Of a stretch of DNA of 22,530 nt, positions 6,531 to 13,483 are shown one piece after another. Within the stretch, counting starts at the first letter, position 1. Each line of letters starts with the position of its first letter. A program made the translations under genes and the position numbers. The stretch is taken from positions 1 to 22,530 of the forward strand of contig JABJQE010000163.1 in the NCBI GenBank assembly GCA_018663565.1, given 5' to 3'. The notes beneath the pieces are model-generated. The model was given only the letters and a program-made list of their open reading frames with translations, did not search any database and had not been told where the DNA came from. The stretch comes from Phycisphaerae bacterium. GTDB lineage: Bacteria; Planctomycetota; Phycisphaerae; Phycisphaerales; SM1A02.

Positions 6531-6914
6531 ATGATTCAAAAAGAATCCAGAATTGAAGTAGCCGACAACAGTGGCGCCAAGATTGTGAGCGTCATCGGCG
6601 TTCTCGGCGGCACCACTGCTCGTGGTCGTCACTCGCGGCGTACCGCGGGTGTTGGCGATATGGTCGTGTGCTCAGTGAAGAAGTCACTGCCGAACTCGCC
6701 AGTGAAGCAGGGCGACATTGTGCGAGCGGTCATCGTTCGCACGAAGTACCCGACGCGACGCAAGGACGGTTCTTATGTTCGATTTGACTCGAACGCTTGC
6801 GTGCTGATGAAGGAAGGCAACCCCTCGGGGACGCGAATCTTTGGCGCAGTCGCTCGTGAACTTCGTGAGAAGAACTTTATGAAGATTGTCTCGCTTGCCT
6901 CGGAGGTAATTTGA
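6531..6914 (+). CDS. rplN: 50S ribosomal protein L14
   Basis: A protein of 127 residues opening MIQKESRIEVADNSGAKIV, with the L14 blocks VGDMVVCSVKKSLPNSPVKQGDIVRAVIVRTKYPTRRKDGSYVRFDSNACVLM, GTRIFGAVARELREKNFMKIVSLASEVI. L14 forms intersubunit bridges and binds the silencing factor RsfS in other bacteria. It is a few residues longer than the E. coli protein. Only three bases separate it from rplX. Confidence 0.98.
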   Translation: MIQKESRIEVADNSGAKIVSVIGVLGGTTARGRHSRRTAGVGDMVVCSVKKSLPNSPVKQGDIVRAVIVRTKYPTRRKDGSYVRFDSNACVLMKEGNPSGTRIFGAVARELREKNFMKIVSLASEVI

Positions 6915-6917
6915 CCA

Positions 6918-7253
6918 ATGGCACGACACGTACGAAAAGGTGATTCGGTCGTCGTAACGGCTGGCAACGATCGCGGCAAGGTGGGCGAGATTCTGCGGGT
7001 GATTCCTGCAGAGGAACGCGTGGTGGTGCAAGGCGTGAATATTCGCGTGAAGCATCTCAAACCATCTCAAGCGAATCCAAAGGGTGGCTTGCTCCGCAAG
7101 GAGATGCCAATTCACATGAGCAATGTCAGTCCGGTCGTGGATGGTCGCGGTACTCGCGTTCGATTCGAGACCAAGGATGATGGTTCCAAGGTCCGCCTCG
7201 CAGTGCGTGGTGGCAAGGAACTCTCCGTACTGAGAGGACCAAAGCAGGGCTGA
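6918..7253 (+). CDS. rplX: 50S ribosomal protein L24
   Basis: A protein of 111 residues with a KOW motif at the N-terminus (RKGDSVVVTAGNDRGKVGEILRVIPAEERVVVQGVNI), then VKHLKPSQANPKGGLLRKEMPIHMSNVSPV, standard for L24, an assembly initiator of the 50S subunit. It starts three bases after the rplN stop, with AGGT from the end of rplN as a possible binding site. The stop codon is in the loop of a 7-bp hairpin. Confidence 0.97.
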   Translation: MARHVRKGDSVVVTAGNDRGKVGEILRVIPAEERVVVQGVNIRVKHLKPSQANPKGGLLRKEMPIHMSNVSPVVDGRGTRVRFETKDDGSKVRLAVRGGKELSVLRGPKQG

Positions 7254-7261
7254 TGCCTTGC
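7244..7261 (+). promoter_or_regulatory. Stop-codon hairpin at the end of rplX
   Basis: GCAGGGC (7244-7250) pairs with GCCTTGC (7255-7261) in seven consecutive pairs, one G-U, around the loop TGAT. The rplX stop (7251-7253) is in the loop, exactly as at rplC. Confidence 0.5.
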
Positions 7262-7280
7262 GAGGGAGTAGTGATTGAGA

Positions 7281-7862
7281 ATGGCTGTTGAAACAAAAAA
7301 TGCCCCGAGGCTCCTGACGATGTACCGCGAAGTCGTGGTGCCGAAGTTACGTGAGGAGTTCTCGATCAAGAACGCGAATCAAGTGCCCACGCTGTCGAAG
7401 GCACTTGTCAATTCTGGCGTTGGCCGCTTCCTGGAGAACCAGAAGCTCAAGCCAGAGATTCGTGACACCGTGATTGACACGTTGACCACCATCACTGGCC
7501 AAAAGCCAATCATGGTGCTCGCCAAGCGTTCTGTCGCGAACTTCAAGGTTCGCGAAGGCGCACCTTCGGCCTTTGTGGTCACACTGCGTGGAGTACGCAT
7601 GTGGCACTTCATCGATCGTCTCTTGAACCTCGCGATGCCGCGAATCAAGGACTTTCGTGGCATGAAGGACACCTCCTTTGATCAGCTCGGGAACTACTCG
7701 ATGGGCCTGACTGAGCAGGCTGTCTGGCCCGAAATCAACATGGCACGCGTGAGCTTCACGCACGGCATGAATATCAATATTTGCTTTGAGCAGTCCAACC
7801 CGGAAATGAGCCGCTTCATTCTCCGTGAACTTGGAATGCCCTTCACCCGGAAAGAAGACTGA
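7281..7862 (+). CDS. rplE: 50S ribosomal protein L5
   Basis: A protein of 193 residues with the L5 pattern: LLTMYREVVVPKLREEF, VPTLSKALVNSGVG, TLTTITGQKPIMVLAKRSVANFKVREGAPSAFVVTLRGVRMWHFIDRLLNLAMPRIKDFRG, and a C-terminal GMNINICFEQSNPEMSRFILRELGMPF. L5 binds 5S rRNA and touches the P-site tRNA. The ATG at 7281 follows a GAGGGAG element. A TTG two codons earlier is in frame but less likely. The ten-residue N-terminal addition before the conserved region is slightly longer than usual. Confidence 0.97.
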   Translation: MAVETKNAPRLLTMYREVVVPKLREEFSIKNANQVPTLSKALVNSGVGRFLENQKLKPEIRDTVIDTLTTITGQKPIMVLAKRSVANFKVREGAPSAFVVTLRGVRMWHFIDRLLNLAMPRIKDFRGMKDTSFDQLGNYSMGLTEQAVWPEINMARVSFTHGMNINICFEQSNPEMSRFILRELGMPFTRKED

Positions 7863-7872
7863 GAGAACACCT

Positions 7873-8058
7873 ATGGCTAGTAAACGCGTATTTGCCAAGA
7901 TGAAGAGAGAACCAAAATTCTCTACCCGCAAGGAAAACCGATGCTTGCTGACCGGCCGTGGCCGGGGCGTGTATCGCAAGTTCGGTATTAGCCGGATCAT
8001 GCTTCGCCAATTGGCGCTCGAAGGCAAGATCCCGGGAATGCGTAAGGCCAGCTGGTGA
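7873..8058 (+). CDS. rpsN: 30S ribosomal protein S14, short form without the zinc ribbon
   Basis: Sixty-one residues, the length of the zinc-binding short S14 (rpsZ type). The usual CxxC pairs are missing: the first site reads CLLT and the second GISRIML, so only one cysteine remains. The C-terminal half (RCLLTGRGRGVYRKFGISRIMLRQLALEGKIPG) follows the cysteine-free sequence style of the long E. coli type. S14 sits in the 30S head near the P site. The ATG at 7873 lies ten bases after rplE. A longer in-frame reading starts inside rplE and is rejected. The family assignment is firm; loss of zinc is inferred from the sequence. Confidence 0.95.
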   Translation: MASKRVFAKMKREPKFSTRKENRCLLTGRGRGVYRKFGISRIMLRQLALEGKIPGMRKASW

Positions 8059-8064
8059 GGAAAC

Positions 8065-8078
8065 GGGGCAATCGCCCC
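8065..8078 (+). promoter_or_regulatory. Hairpin in the rpsN-rpsH spacer
   Basis: GGGGC (8065-8069) pairs with GCCCC (8074-8078) around AATC, seven bases after the rpsN stop and just before the GGAG ribosome binding site of rpsH. S8 is the spc-operon repressor in E. coli, but there it binds near rplE, so a control role here is only a suggestion. Confidence 0.45.
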
Positions 8079-8092
8079 AGTGGAGTGAACAG

Positions 8093-8491
8093 ATGTCTCA
8101 ACAAGACTTGACTGCCGACATGTTGACCCGTATTCGCAATGCTGTGCGAAACCGCGCGGAAGATGTCGTGTGCCTTGATAACCGTCTCAACCGTGGCGTG
8201 GCCCAAGTCCTTCAGGACGAGGGATACATCACAGAGTGGGACACCGAGCAGGTTGGTGCCCGAGTGCACCTGCGTGTGCGGCTGAAGTACGGCCCCCGTG
8301 GCGAGGACATTATTCGCGAAATCAAGCGAGTATCCAAGCCAGGGTGTCGTGTCTATTCCAATGTCGATGGCATTCCTCGCCCCATGCAGGGTCTTGGTAT
8401 TGCCATCGTGTCGACTAGTTCGGGTGTCATGAGCGGCCGTCGCGCTCGGGCCGAACGCGTGGGTGGCGAACTTGTCGCCATCGTGAGCTGA
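8093..8491 (+). CDS. rpsH: 30S ribosomal protein S8
   Basis: A protein of 132 residues with the S8 pattern: DLTADMLTRIRNAVRN at the N-terminus, LQDEGYI, IREIKRVSKPGCRVYSNVDGIPRPMQGLGIAIVSTSSGVMSGRRAR ending in GGELVAIVS. S8 binds the central domain of 16S rRNA and represses the spc operon in enterobacteria. The ATG at 8093 has GGAG nearby. An in-frame upstream extension runs through rpsN and is rejected. Confidence 0.97.
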   Translation: MSQQDLTADMLTRIRNAVRNRAEDVVCLDNRLNRGVAQVLQDEGYITEWDTEQVGARVHLRVRLKYGPRGEDIIREIKRVSKPGCRVYSNVDGIPRPMQGLGIAIVSTSSGVMSGRRARAERVGGELVAIVS

Positions 8492-8501
8492 GGAACGAAC
8501 G

Positions 8502-9062
8502 ATGTCACGTATCGGAAAGAAACCAATTGAAGTGCCAAAGGGCGTCAAGGTTGAATGCAAACCAGACGCACGATCTATTGGCGTGAACGGCCCCAAGGGT
8601 TCGCTTGAGTACACATGGCACGCTGATGTCGATGTAGCGCTTGACGAGTCTGGTTCAAATATCTGCTGCACCGTCCCAGAGTCGCGTGTCGGCGAGCGAT
8701 CTACTCGAGCCCAGTGGGGCACGACGCGAGCTCGCATCCAGAACATGGTGACTGGGGTGGACAAGGGCTACACGAAGATCTTGAATATCGTCGGTGTTGG
8801 CTGGAATGCAAAGCCCATGGGCAAGAACATTCAGCTCAATATTGGCTACTGCCATCCTGTTGACATCATCGCCCCAGCGGGCGTTGAGTTCAATGTGGAG
8901 AACGGCACCAAGATCACCATTACAGGTCCGGATAAGCACGCTGTCGGCCAGTTCGCTGCCAATATCCGCGATCAACGTCGCCCAGAGCCGTACAACGGCA
9001 AGGGCATTCTGTACGACGGCGAAATCATCATCCGCAAGCAAGGCAAGGTCTTCGGAGCCTGA
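8502..9062 (+). CDS. rplF: 50S ribosomal protein L6
   Basis: A protein of 186 residues opening MSRIGKKPIEVPKGVKV, then NGPKGSLEY, a central linker, VGVGWNAKPMGKNIQLNIGYCHPVDI and the second-domain end ITGPDKHAVGQFAANIRDQRRPEPYNGKGILYDGEIIIRKQGKVFGA. L6 lies near the factor-binding site of the 50S subunit. It has the usual two-domain length. A GAGG element precedes the ATG by ten bases. Its stop codon straddles the stem and loop of a 6-bp hairpin. Confidence 0.97.
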   Translation: MSRIGKKPIEVPKGVKVECKPDARSIGVNGPKGSLEYTWHADVDVALDESGSNICCTVPESRVGERSTRAQWGTTRARIQNMVTGVDKGYTKILNIVGVGWNAKPMGKNIQLNIGYCHPVDIIAPAGVEFNVENGTKITITGPDKHAVGQFAANIRDQRRPEPYNGKGILYDGEIIIRKQGKVFGA

Positions 9063-9071
9063 TCTCAGGCT
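9056..9071 (+). promoter_or_regulatory. Stop-codon hairpin at the end of rplF
   Basis: AGCCTG (9056-9061) pairs perfectly with CAGGCT (9066-9071) around ATCT. The stop TGA (9060-9062) spans the top of the left arm and the first loop base. Confidence 0.5.
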
Positions 9072-9088
9072 ACGCGGGAGCGCATGAC

Positions 9089-9451
9089 ATGAAACGAATC
9101 AAACAACGAGTAACTCGACGAGTACGACGGAAGAAGGGCATTCGAAGTGGAATCTTCGGTATGCCAAACCGGCCACGGCTGAGTGTCTTCCGCAGTTCAA
9201 AGCACATCTACGCTCAGGTCATTGACGACCTGACTGGTAAGACGCTTGCGTCGGCCTCGACAATGGAGAAGGAATCCCGAGGCAGCAGTGGTGGAAACGC
9301 CGAGGCTGCAGGGCATGTTGGCCAACGCCTTGCTGAGCGAGCAGTCGCTGCAGGTGTTGGTCCGGTCGTCTTCGACCGCAATGGTTTTAAATATCACGGA
9401 CGGGTGAAGAGCCTGGCCGACGGTGCCCGAGAGGGCGGATTGAAGTTCTGA
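9089..9451 (+). CDS. rplR: 50S ribosomal protein L18
   Basis: A protein of 120 residues with a basic N-terminus (KRIKQRVTRRVRRKKGIRSGI) and L18 blocks RPRLSVFRSSKHIYAQVIDDLTGKTLASAST, GHVGQRLAERAVAAGVGPVVFDRNGFKYHGRVKSLADGAREGGLKF. L18 binds 5S rRNA together with L5. A GGGAG element lies in front of the ATG at 9089. Length and motifs are normal. Confidence 0.97.
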   Translation: MKRIKQRVTRRVRRKKGIRSGIFGMPNRPRLSVFRSSKHIYAQVIDDLTGKTLASASTMEKESRGSSGGNAEAAGHVGQRLAERAVAAGVGPVVFDRNGFKYHGRVKSLADGAREGGLKF

Positions 9452-9465
9452 GCCGGATTCCCGGC
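9452..9465 (+). promoter_or_regulatory. Hairpin immediately after the rplR stop codon
   Basis: GCCGG (9452-9456) pairs with CCGGC (9461-9465) around ATTC and begins on the base after TGA. An AGG element for rpsE follows. Confidence 0.5.
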
Positions 9466-9482
9466 AGACAGGTAATAGAGCT

Positions 9483-10169
9483 ATGGCAGAGTATCTAGAA
9501 GGATCAGGCGGAATTGAATCGACTACGGTCGGTGTGTTCCGTACCGCGGCTACCGTCAAGGGTGGTCGTCGCTTCAGCTTCTCCTCCCTCGTGGTGGTGG
9601 GCGATCGCAATGGTCGCGTCGGTGCCGGGTACGGCAAGGCGAACCAGGTCCCGCCAGCAATTGAGAAGGCGCAGAAGATCGCAAAGCGTGAAATGCGAAC
9701 CTATCCCATGCAAGGTCGAACGATTCCCCACGAGGTGGAGGGTCGGTTTGGTGCCTGCCGTGTGCGATTGGTTCCAGCATCGCCTGGTACCGGCGTTATT
9801 GCAGGTGCATCAGTTCGTGCTGTGCTTGAGATGTTTGGTCTTCAGGACTGCTTGACCAAGTCGTACGGCTCGAACAACCCAAAGAACGTCGTGAAGGCTG
9901 TCATCAATGGCTTGTCCAAACTGCGTGGCAAGGATGACATTGAACGCCTTCGTGGCGTCAATGTTGGCACGACCGACGTGGAAGACATGATCACTCGTGG
10001 CACAAGCTTTTTGCCAGTGGCAGAGCCTGAAGCTGAAGCCACACCAAACGAAACGACAGAAGCTCCTGCAGCAGTCGCTGAAAAGCCTGCAGAAGCAGCA
10101 CCAGAGACATCGGCCGAGCCAGCAGCGGCAGCCGATGATGACAAGACCAAGGAAGCCCCCACTGAGTGA
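9483..10169 (+). CDS. rpsE: 30S ribosomal protein S5 with an Ala/Glu-rich C-terminal tail
   Basis: A protein of 228 residues. The dsRNA-binding N-terminal domain (VKGGRRFSFSSLVVVGDRNGRVGAGYGKA) and the S5 C-terminal domain (SPGTGVIAGASVRAVLEMFGLQDCLTKSYGSNNPKNVVKAVINGL) cover residues 16-150. From about residue 180 to the end there is a low-complexity tail of Ala, Glu, Pro and Thr with an acidic finish. S5 supports decoding accuracy and mRNA helicase activity. In most operons rpmD (L30) follows; here rplO follows after 31 nt and L30 is absent. Confidence 0.97.
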   Translation: MAEYLEGSGGIESTTVGVFRTAATVKGGRRFSFSSLVVVGDRNGRVGAGYGKANQVPPAIEKAQKIAKREMRTYPMQGRTIPHEVEGRFGACRVRLVPASPGTGVIAGASVRAVLEMFGLQDCLTKSYGSNNPKNVVKAVINGLSKLRGKDDIERLRGVNVGTTDVEDMITRGTSFLPVAEPEAEATPNETTEAPAAVAEKPAEAAPETSAEPAAAADDDKTKEAPTE

Positions 10170-10182
10170 TGCCACTGGCATC
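10168..10182 (+). promoter_or_regulatory. Stop-codon hairpin at the end of rpsE
   Basis: GATGCC (10168-10173) pairs perfectly with GGCATC (10177-10182) around ACT. The left arm starts on the second base of the rpsE TGA (10167-10169). CAGGAG, the ribosome binding site of rplO, follows directly. Confidence 0.5.
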
Positions 10183-10200
10183 CCCAGGAGATCAATCATC

Positions 10201-10752
10201 ATGATGATTCATGACATTACGTCCAAGGTCGGCCGATACAAGGGCCGGAAGCGTGTGGGCCGAGGCCCTGGCAGCGGACTCGGCAAGACCAGTGGCCGCG
10301 GCCATAAGGGTGCAAAGTCCCGTAGTGGCTACAAGCGCCGCGCCTACTTTGAAGGCGGCCAGATGAGCTGGGTCCGCCGTATGCCAAAGCGCGGGTTCAC
10401 CAATGTTCAGTTCAAGACTGAGTATCACGTGGTGAATCTCAAGACGCTTGAAGGTCGATTCAACGATGGCGATGTCGTCAACGCCGAATCGCTTTCGAAA
10501 GCCGGCATTATTCGGGATACGAAGAAGCCACTCAAGATTCTCGGCGAGGGCGACCTCACCAAGAAACTCGATGTGACAGCGAATAAGATGTCAAAGTCTG
10601 CCGAGGCCAAGATTGCGGCCGCTGGCGGTACTGCGACTGTCAATGAACTGAAGAAGTGGACTCGGGAAACAGCAACGCCAAAGGCCAAGGCCGCAGCGGC
10701 ACCTGCTCCCAAAGCTGCTCCTGACGCTCCAGCGGACTCAAACGACGAGTGA
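10201..10752 (+). CDS. rplO: 50S ribosomal protein L15 with an Ala/Pro-rich C-terminal tail
   Basis: A protein of 183 residues. The Gly-rich L15 opening (KRVGRGPGSGLGKTSGRGHKGAKSRSG), GGQMSWVRRMPKRGF, and the C-terminal IAAAGGTATV core are intact. From about residue 155 there is an extra tail rich in Ala, Pro and Lys. L15 is a late-assembling 50S protein. The ATG at 10201 has CAGGAG ten bases upstream; a second ATG directly after it is equally possible. A much longer upstream reading overlaps rpsE out of frame and is rejected. Confidence 0.97.
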   Translation: MMIHDITSKVGRYKGRKRVGRGPGSGLGKTSGRGHKGAKSRSGYKRRAYFEGGQMSWVRRMPKRGFTNVQFKTEYHVVNLKTLEGRFNDGDVVNAESLSKAGIIRDTKKPLKILGEGDLTKKLDVTANKMSKSAEAKIAAAGGTATVNELKKWTRETATPKAKAAAAPAPKAAPDAPADSNDE

Positions 10753-10759
10753 TTAAACC

Positions 10760-10775
10760 CGGGCGATTGTGCCCG
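10760..10775 (+). promoter_or_regulatory. Hairpin in the rplO-secY spacer
   Basis: CGGGC (10760-10764) pairs with GCCCG (10771-10775) around a six-base loop, seven bases after the rplO stop and just before the AAAGGA ribosome binding site of secY. Confidence 0.45.
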
Positions 10776-10794
10776 TAAAGGAAACTGATTCGGC

Positions 10795-12207
10795 ATGTAC
10801 AGCGCCGTCATCAATATGTTCCGGATCCCCGAGCTTCGCAATCGCGTGCTATTCACGCTTGCGATGATCGCGATCTATCGCATCGGTTTTTGGATTCCGC
10901 TCGTCGGCGTCGATCAGACCCAACTTGAGGAACTCGCGAGGCAATCAGCCTCTGAAGCAACTGGCTTTGGCAAGTTGCTCGAGTACGTGTCCGTCTTCTC
11001 GGGCGGCTCGTTCAAGCAGTCCACGATCTTTGGCCTCGGCATCATGCCGTACATCACGGCATCGATCATCTTTCAGTTGCTCCAGTCCGCCATTCCAAAA
11101 TTCCAAGAACTGAAGAAGGAAGGGGCTTCCGGACAGCAGAAGATTACCGAGTGGACGCGTTATGCAACCATCGCCATGTGCTTGATTCAGGGCTTCATGT
11201 GGATGAAGTTCTTGCAGGGCCAAGGATTGGTGCAGCCGCAATTCCGTACGCAAACGGGCATGCTCATCTTCTACTTCTCGGGACTGACAGCGTTGACCGC
11301 AGGCAGTATCTTCTTGATGTGGCTCGGCGAGCAGATTGATAAGTTCGGTATCGGCAATGGCGTTTCGCTCATCCTGACCGCGGGCATTGTGTCTCAGATG
11401 CCGATGGCCATTGGGTGGCTTGTGAACAATGTCGACTTCTCGCTTCAGAGCGGCGACGGAAGCGTTGGCGTGCTCGGAATTCTATTCCTGATCGTGGCAT
11501 TCGTCATTGTGGTGGCCGGTTCGATTCTGATTACGGTCGCGCAGCGGCGTATTCCAATCCAACAGGCCAGGCATACGCGAGGGCGACGAACCTATGGCGG
11601 GCAGAAGCATTACCTGCCGCTGCGTGTGAATCACGCCGGCGTGATGCCAATCATCTTCGCATCGTCATTGTTGATCTTCCCGTCATCATTCCTTGGCTAT
11701 CTCGCGACCTCCGTGTCAGCAGACTCGCCAGCATGGTGGCAGAGCGTGGTCTACTTCATGAACCGGAACTTCCAGTTCGGCGAGTATCCGTACATTGTGC
11801 TCGAGATCATTCTGATCTACTTCTTCAGCTACTTCTGGACGACTGTTGTGTTTAGTCCTGACGATATGTCCCAGCAGTTGCGAGAGAACGGCAGCTTTAT
11901 CCCTGGTCTTCGACCTGGTCCGCGAACGGCGGAATACCTCGAGACTGTGGTGGAGCGGATCACCTATGTGGGCGCTGGATTCTTGGCAATTATTGCCGTG
12001 ATTCCATCAATGGTTGCCCGCTATATGGACATCCCATTCTTTGTGTCGAGCTTCCTTGGAGGCACGGGCTTACTTATTGTTGTCAGCGTAGGTTTGGATT
12101 TGATCCAGCGAATTGAGGCCAACCTACTCATGCGTAATTACGATGGTTTCATTACGGGTGGCGAGTCCACCCGCAAGGGTGGCGGCTCGTCGTCATCACG
12201 TTCATAG
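10795..12207 (+). CDS. secY: Preprotein translocase subunit SecY
   Basis: A protein of 470 residues with about ten membrane segments, the pore of the general secretion channel. Visible landmarks: FRIPELRNRVLFTLAMIAIYRIGFWIPLVGV (first segment), the plug-region SGGSFKQSTIFGLGIMPYITASIIFQLL, a cytosolic QRRIPIQQARHTRGRRTYGGQKHYLPLRVNHAGVMPIIFASSLL loop, and the conserved C-terminal FIPGLRPGPRTAEYL with LLMRNYDGFI. The tail ends Gly/Ser-rich. Genes adk and map, common between secY and infA elsewhere, are absent; infA follows directly. Confidence 0.98.
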   Translation: MYSAVINMFRIPELRNRVLFTLAMIAIYRIGFWIPLVGVDQTQLEELARQSASEATGFGKLLEYVSVFSGGSFKQSTIFGLGIMPYITASIIFQLLQSAIPKFQELKKEGASGQQKITEWTRYATIAMCLIQGFMWMKFLQGQGLVQPQFRTQTGMLIFYFSGLTALTAGSIFLMWLGEQIDKFGIGNGVSLILTAGIVSQMPMAIGWLVNNVDFSLQSGDGSVGVLGILFLIVAFVIVVAGSILITVAQRRIPIQQARHTRGRRTYGGQKHYLPLRVNHAGVMPIIFASSLLIFPSSFLGYLATSVSADSPAWWQSVVYFMNRNFQFGEYPYIVLEIILIYFFSYFWTTVVFSPDDMSQQLRENGSFIPGLRPGPRTAEYLETVVERITYVGAGFLAIIAVIPSMVARYMDIPFFVSSFLGGTGLLIVVSVGLDLIQRIEANLLMRNYDGFITGGESTRKGGGSSSSRS

Positions 12208-12232
12208 GAGGTCCTGCAGGACACGGCCCATG
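12205..12232 (+). promoter_or_regulatory. secY stop, Shine-Dalgarno and small palindrome before infA
   Basis: The TAG of secY (12205-12207) overlaps AGGAGG (12206-12211), which lies 18 bases from the infA ATG, farther than usual. Between them is the 12-base palindrome GTCCTGCAGGAC (12211-12222), which can fold as a 4-bp stem with loop TGCA. Folding would bring the AGGAGG nearer the ATG but hide a second weak AGGA (12218-12221). Confidence 0.35.
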
Positions 12233-12445
12233 GCCAAAGAGGAAAAAATTGTCCTTGATGCAGTGGTGACGGAAGCACTCCCAGATACTCGGTTCATGGT
12301 TGAACTCGAGAATGGGCAGAAAATCCTCGCCTACATCAGCGGAAGAATGCGGAAGTTCTACATCCGGATTTTGCCCGGTGACACAGTCAAGGTTGAGATT
12401 AGCCCCTACGACATGAGCAAAGGCCGAATCGTCTATCGGCAGTGA
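12230..12445 (+). CDS. infA: Translation initiation factor IF-1
   Basis: Seventy-one residues forming a single OB fold: MAKEEKIVLDAVVTEALPDTRFMVELENGQKILAYISGRMRKFYIRILPGDTVKVEISPYDMSKGRIVYRQ is a complete IF-1 from end to end. IF-1 binds the 30S A site and assists IF-2 and IF-3. The ATG at 12230 gives exactly the family N-terminus; an upstream in-frame reading inside secY is rejected. Context secY-infA-rpmJ-rpsM is typical of bacterial alpha operons. Confidence 0.97.
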   Translation: MAKEEKIVLDAVVTEALPDTRFMVELENGQKILAYISGRMRKFYIRILPGDTVKVEISPYDMSKGRIVYRQ

Positions 12446-12465
12446 GCCTGAGGAAGAAGAGCATT

Positions 12466-12582
12466 ATGAAAGTTAAAAGTAGCATCAAGCGAAGAACCAA
12501 AGACTGCCAGATCGTGATCCGTAAGGGTCGTCGGTACGTCATTAACAAGAAGAACCCGCGTCTGAAGGCGCGTCAGGGCTGA
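12466..12582 (+). CDS. rpmJ: 50S ribosomal protein L36, form without zinc ligands
   Basis: A 38-residue frame too short for most ORF calls: MKVKSSIKRRTKDC, then QIVIRKGRRYVINKKNPRLKARQG. The beginning MKVKSSIK, the RKGRRYVI core and the ending ARQG are those of L36. The zinc-binding form has CxxC...C...H; here only one cysteine is left, so this is the C-minus type. It lies 20 nt after infA with AGGAAGAAGAG upstream, in the canonical place between infA and rpsM. Its stop overlaps a 6-bp hairpin. Confidence 0.93.
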   Translation: MKVKSSIKRRTKDCQIVIRKGRRYVINKKNPRLKARQG

Positions 12583-12597
12583 TCGCCAAATGGCGAT
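12582..12597 (+). promoter_or_regulatory. Stop-codon hairpin at the end of rpmJ
   Basis: ATCGCC (12582-12587) pairs perfectly with GGCGAT (12592-12597) around AAAT; an outer G-U pair extends it into the TGA stop (12580-12582). Confidence 0.5.
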
Positions 12598-12613
12598 TTG
12601 ATTGGAGTAGACC

Positions 12614-12988
12614 ATGCCACGTATTGCAGGCATTGACATCCCAGAGAAGAAGAAGATCCGGTATTCCCTCCGGTACATTCACGGCATTGGCCCGCAGTTT
12701 GCGGACGACATCCTGGCAAAAGCCAGCGTTGACCCAGACACCAAGGCTGGTGACTTGACCGAGTCGGAGGTCGTTCAGATCGCCGGATTGGTTGACGAGG
12801 ATTACATCGTTGAAGGTGCACTGCGACGCCAAACCGCGCAGAACATCCAGCGACTCAGGGATATCCGCTGCTATCGAGGCGATCGTCATCGTCGCGGGCT
12901 ACCCGTGCGTGGTCAGCGAACCAAGTGCAACGCGCGTACCCGGAAGGGTCGTAAGCGAACTGTGGCTGGTAAGAAGGGCACGAAGTGA
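12614..12988 (+). CDS. rpsM: 30S ribosomal protein S13
   Basis: A protein of 124 residues with the S13 opening MPRIAGIDIPEKKKIRYSLRYIHGIGP (helix-hairpin-helix-like segment), a central helical part, and the signature RLRDIRCYRGDRHRRGLPVRGQRTKCNARTRKG followed by a basic tail. S13 contacts the 50S subunit in the head-to-central protuberance bridges. GGAG precedes the ATG. It is followed by a 50-nt spacer with a hairpin. Confidence 0.98.
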   Translation: MPRIAGIDIPEKKKIRYSLRYIHGIGPQFADDILAKASVDPDTKAGDLTESEVVQIAGLVDEDYIVEGALRRQTAQNIQRLRDIRCYRGDRHRRGLPVRGQRTKCNARTRKGRKRTVAGKKGTK

Positions 12989-13012
12989 TTCGGAACAACA
13001 GAGGAGTCTGAA

Positions 13013-13027
13013 CCGGATCACTTCCGG
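13013..13027 (+). promoter_or_regulatory. Hairpin in the rpsM-rpsK spacer
   Basis: CCGGA (13013-13017) pairs with TCCGG (13023-13027) around TCACT. It is about 25 nt after the rpsM stop and includes part of the GGAGAG that would serve rpsK, so folding could mask the ribosome binding site. Confidence 0.4.
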
Positions 13028-13038
13028 AGAGAACAATT

Positions 13039-13410
13039 ATGGCCAAGAAGAAAGTCAGAAAGAACATTGGTAAGGCGATTGTGTACGTCAATGCCTCGTT
13101 CAACAACACCATCATTACGTTCACCGATCTTGGTGGCGAGACGCTCTGTTGGGATTCAGCCGGTACGGTTGGATTCAAGGGCGCTCGCAAGGCGACACCT
13201 TTCGCAGCCACACGTGCTGCCGAGAAGTCCGCTCAGAAAGCCAAGCGAATGGGCGTGCGAGAAGTCGAAGTTCGCGTCAAGGGACCAGGAGGCGGCCGAG
13301 AGTCAGCCATCACTGGTCTTGACCATGCTGGACTCGTCGTGACCGCTGTCGAAGATCACACGCCAATCCCACACAATGGGTGCCGGCCGAAGAAGCAGCG
13401 TCGCTGCTGA
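13039..13410 (+). CDS. rpsK: 30S ribosomal protein S11
   Basis: A protein of 123 residues with the S11 pattern: basic N-terminus, KAIVYVNASFNNTIITFTDLGGETLCWDSAGTVGFKGARKATPFAATRAAEKSAQKAKRMGVREVEVRVKGPGGGRESAI, and the C-terminal HNGCRPKKQRRC. S11 is on the 30S platform and contacts mRNA near the E site. In many bacteria rpsD follows; here a 136-nt structured spacer leads straight to rpoA. The stop codon overlaps a hairpin stem. Confidence 0.98.
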   Translation: MAKKKVRKNIGKAIVYVNASFNNTIITFTDLGGETLCWDSAGTVGFKGARKATPFAATRAAEKSAQKAKRMGVREVEVRVKGPGGGRESAITGLDHAGLVVTAVEDHTPIPHNGCRPKKQRRC

Positions 13411-13483
13411 GTTTGTTACTGGCCCACTGTGGGCCACCCGGTTCGGGCGCACACTGGCTCTTGTCGCGATGCAGCAATGCGAC
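13394..13483 (+). promoter_or_regulatory. Cluster of four hairpins between rpsK and rpoA
   Basis: In order: AGCAGC/GCTGCT (13394-13399 with 13403-13408), whose right arm shares its last T with the rpsK stop; TGGCCCA/TGGGCCA (13420-13426 with 13430-13436, loop CTG); CCCG/CGGG (13437-13440 with 13444-13447); and GTCGC/GCGAC (13463-13467 with 13479-13483). No U-tract follows any of them. The spacer (13411-13546) is in the place where rpsD stands in enterobacteria and contains no S4 coding remnant that I can see. It may tune RNA polymerase alpha expression against the r-proteins. Confidence 0.45.
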
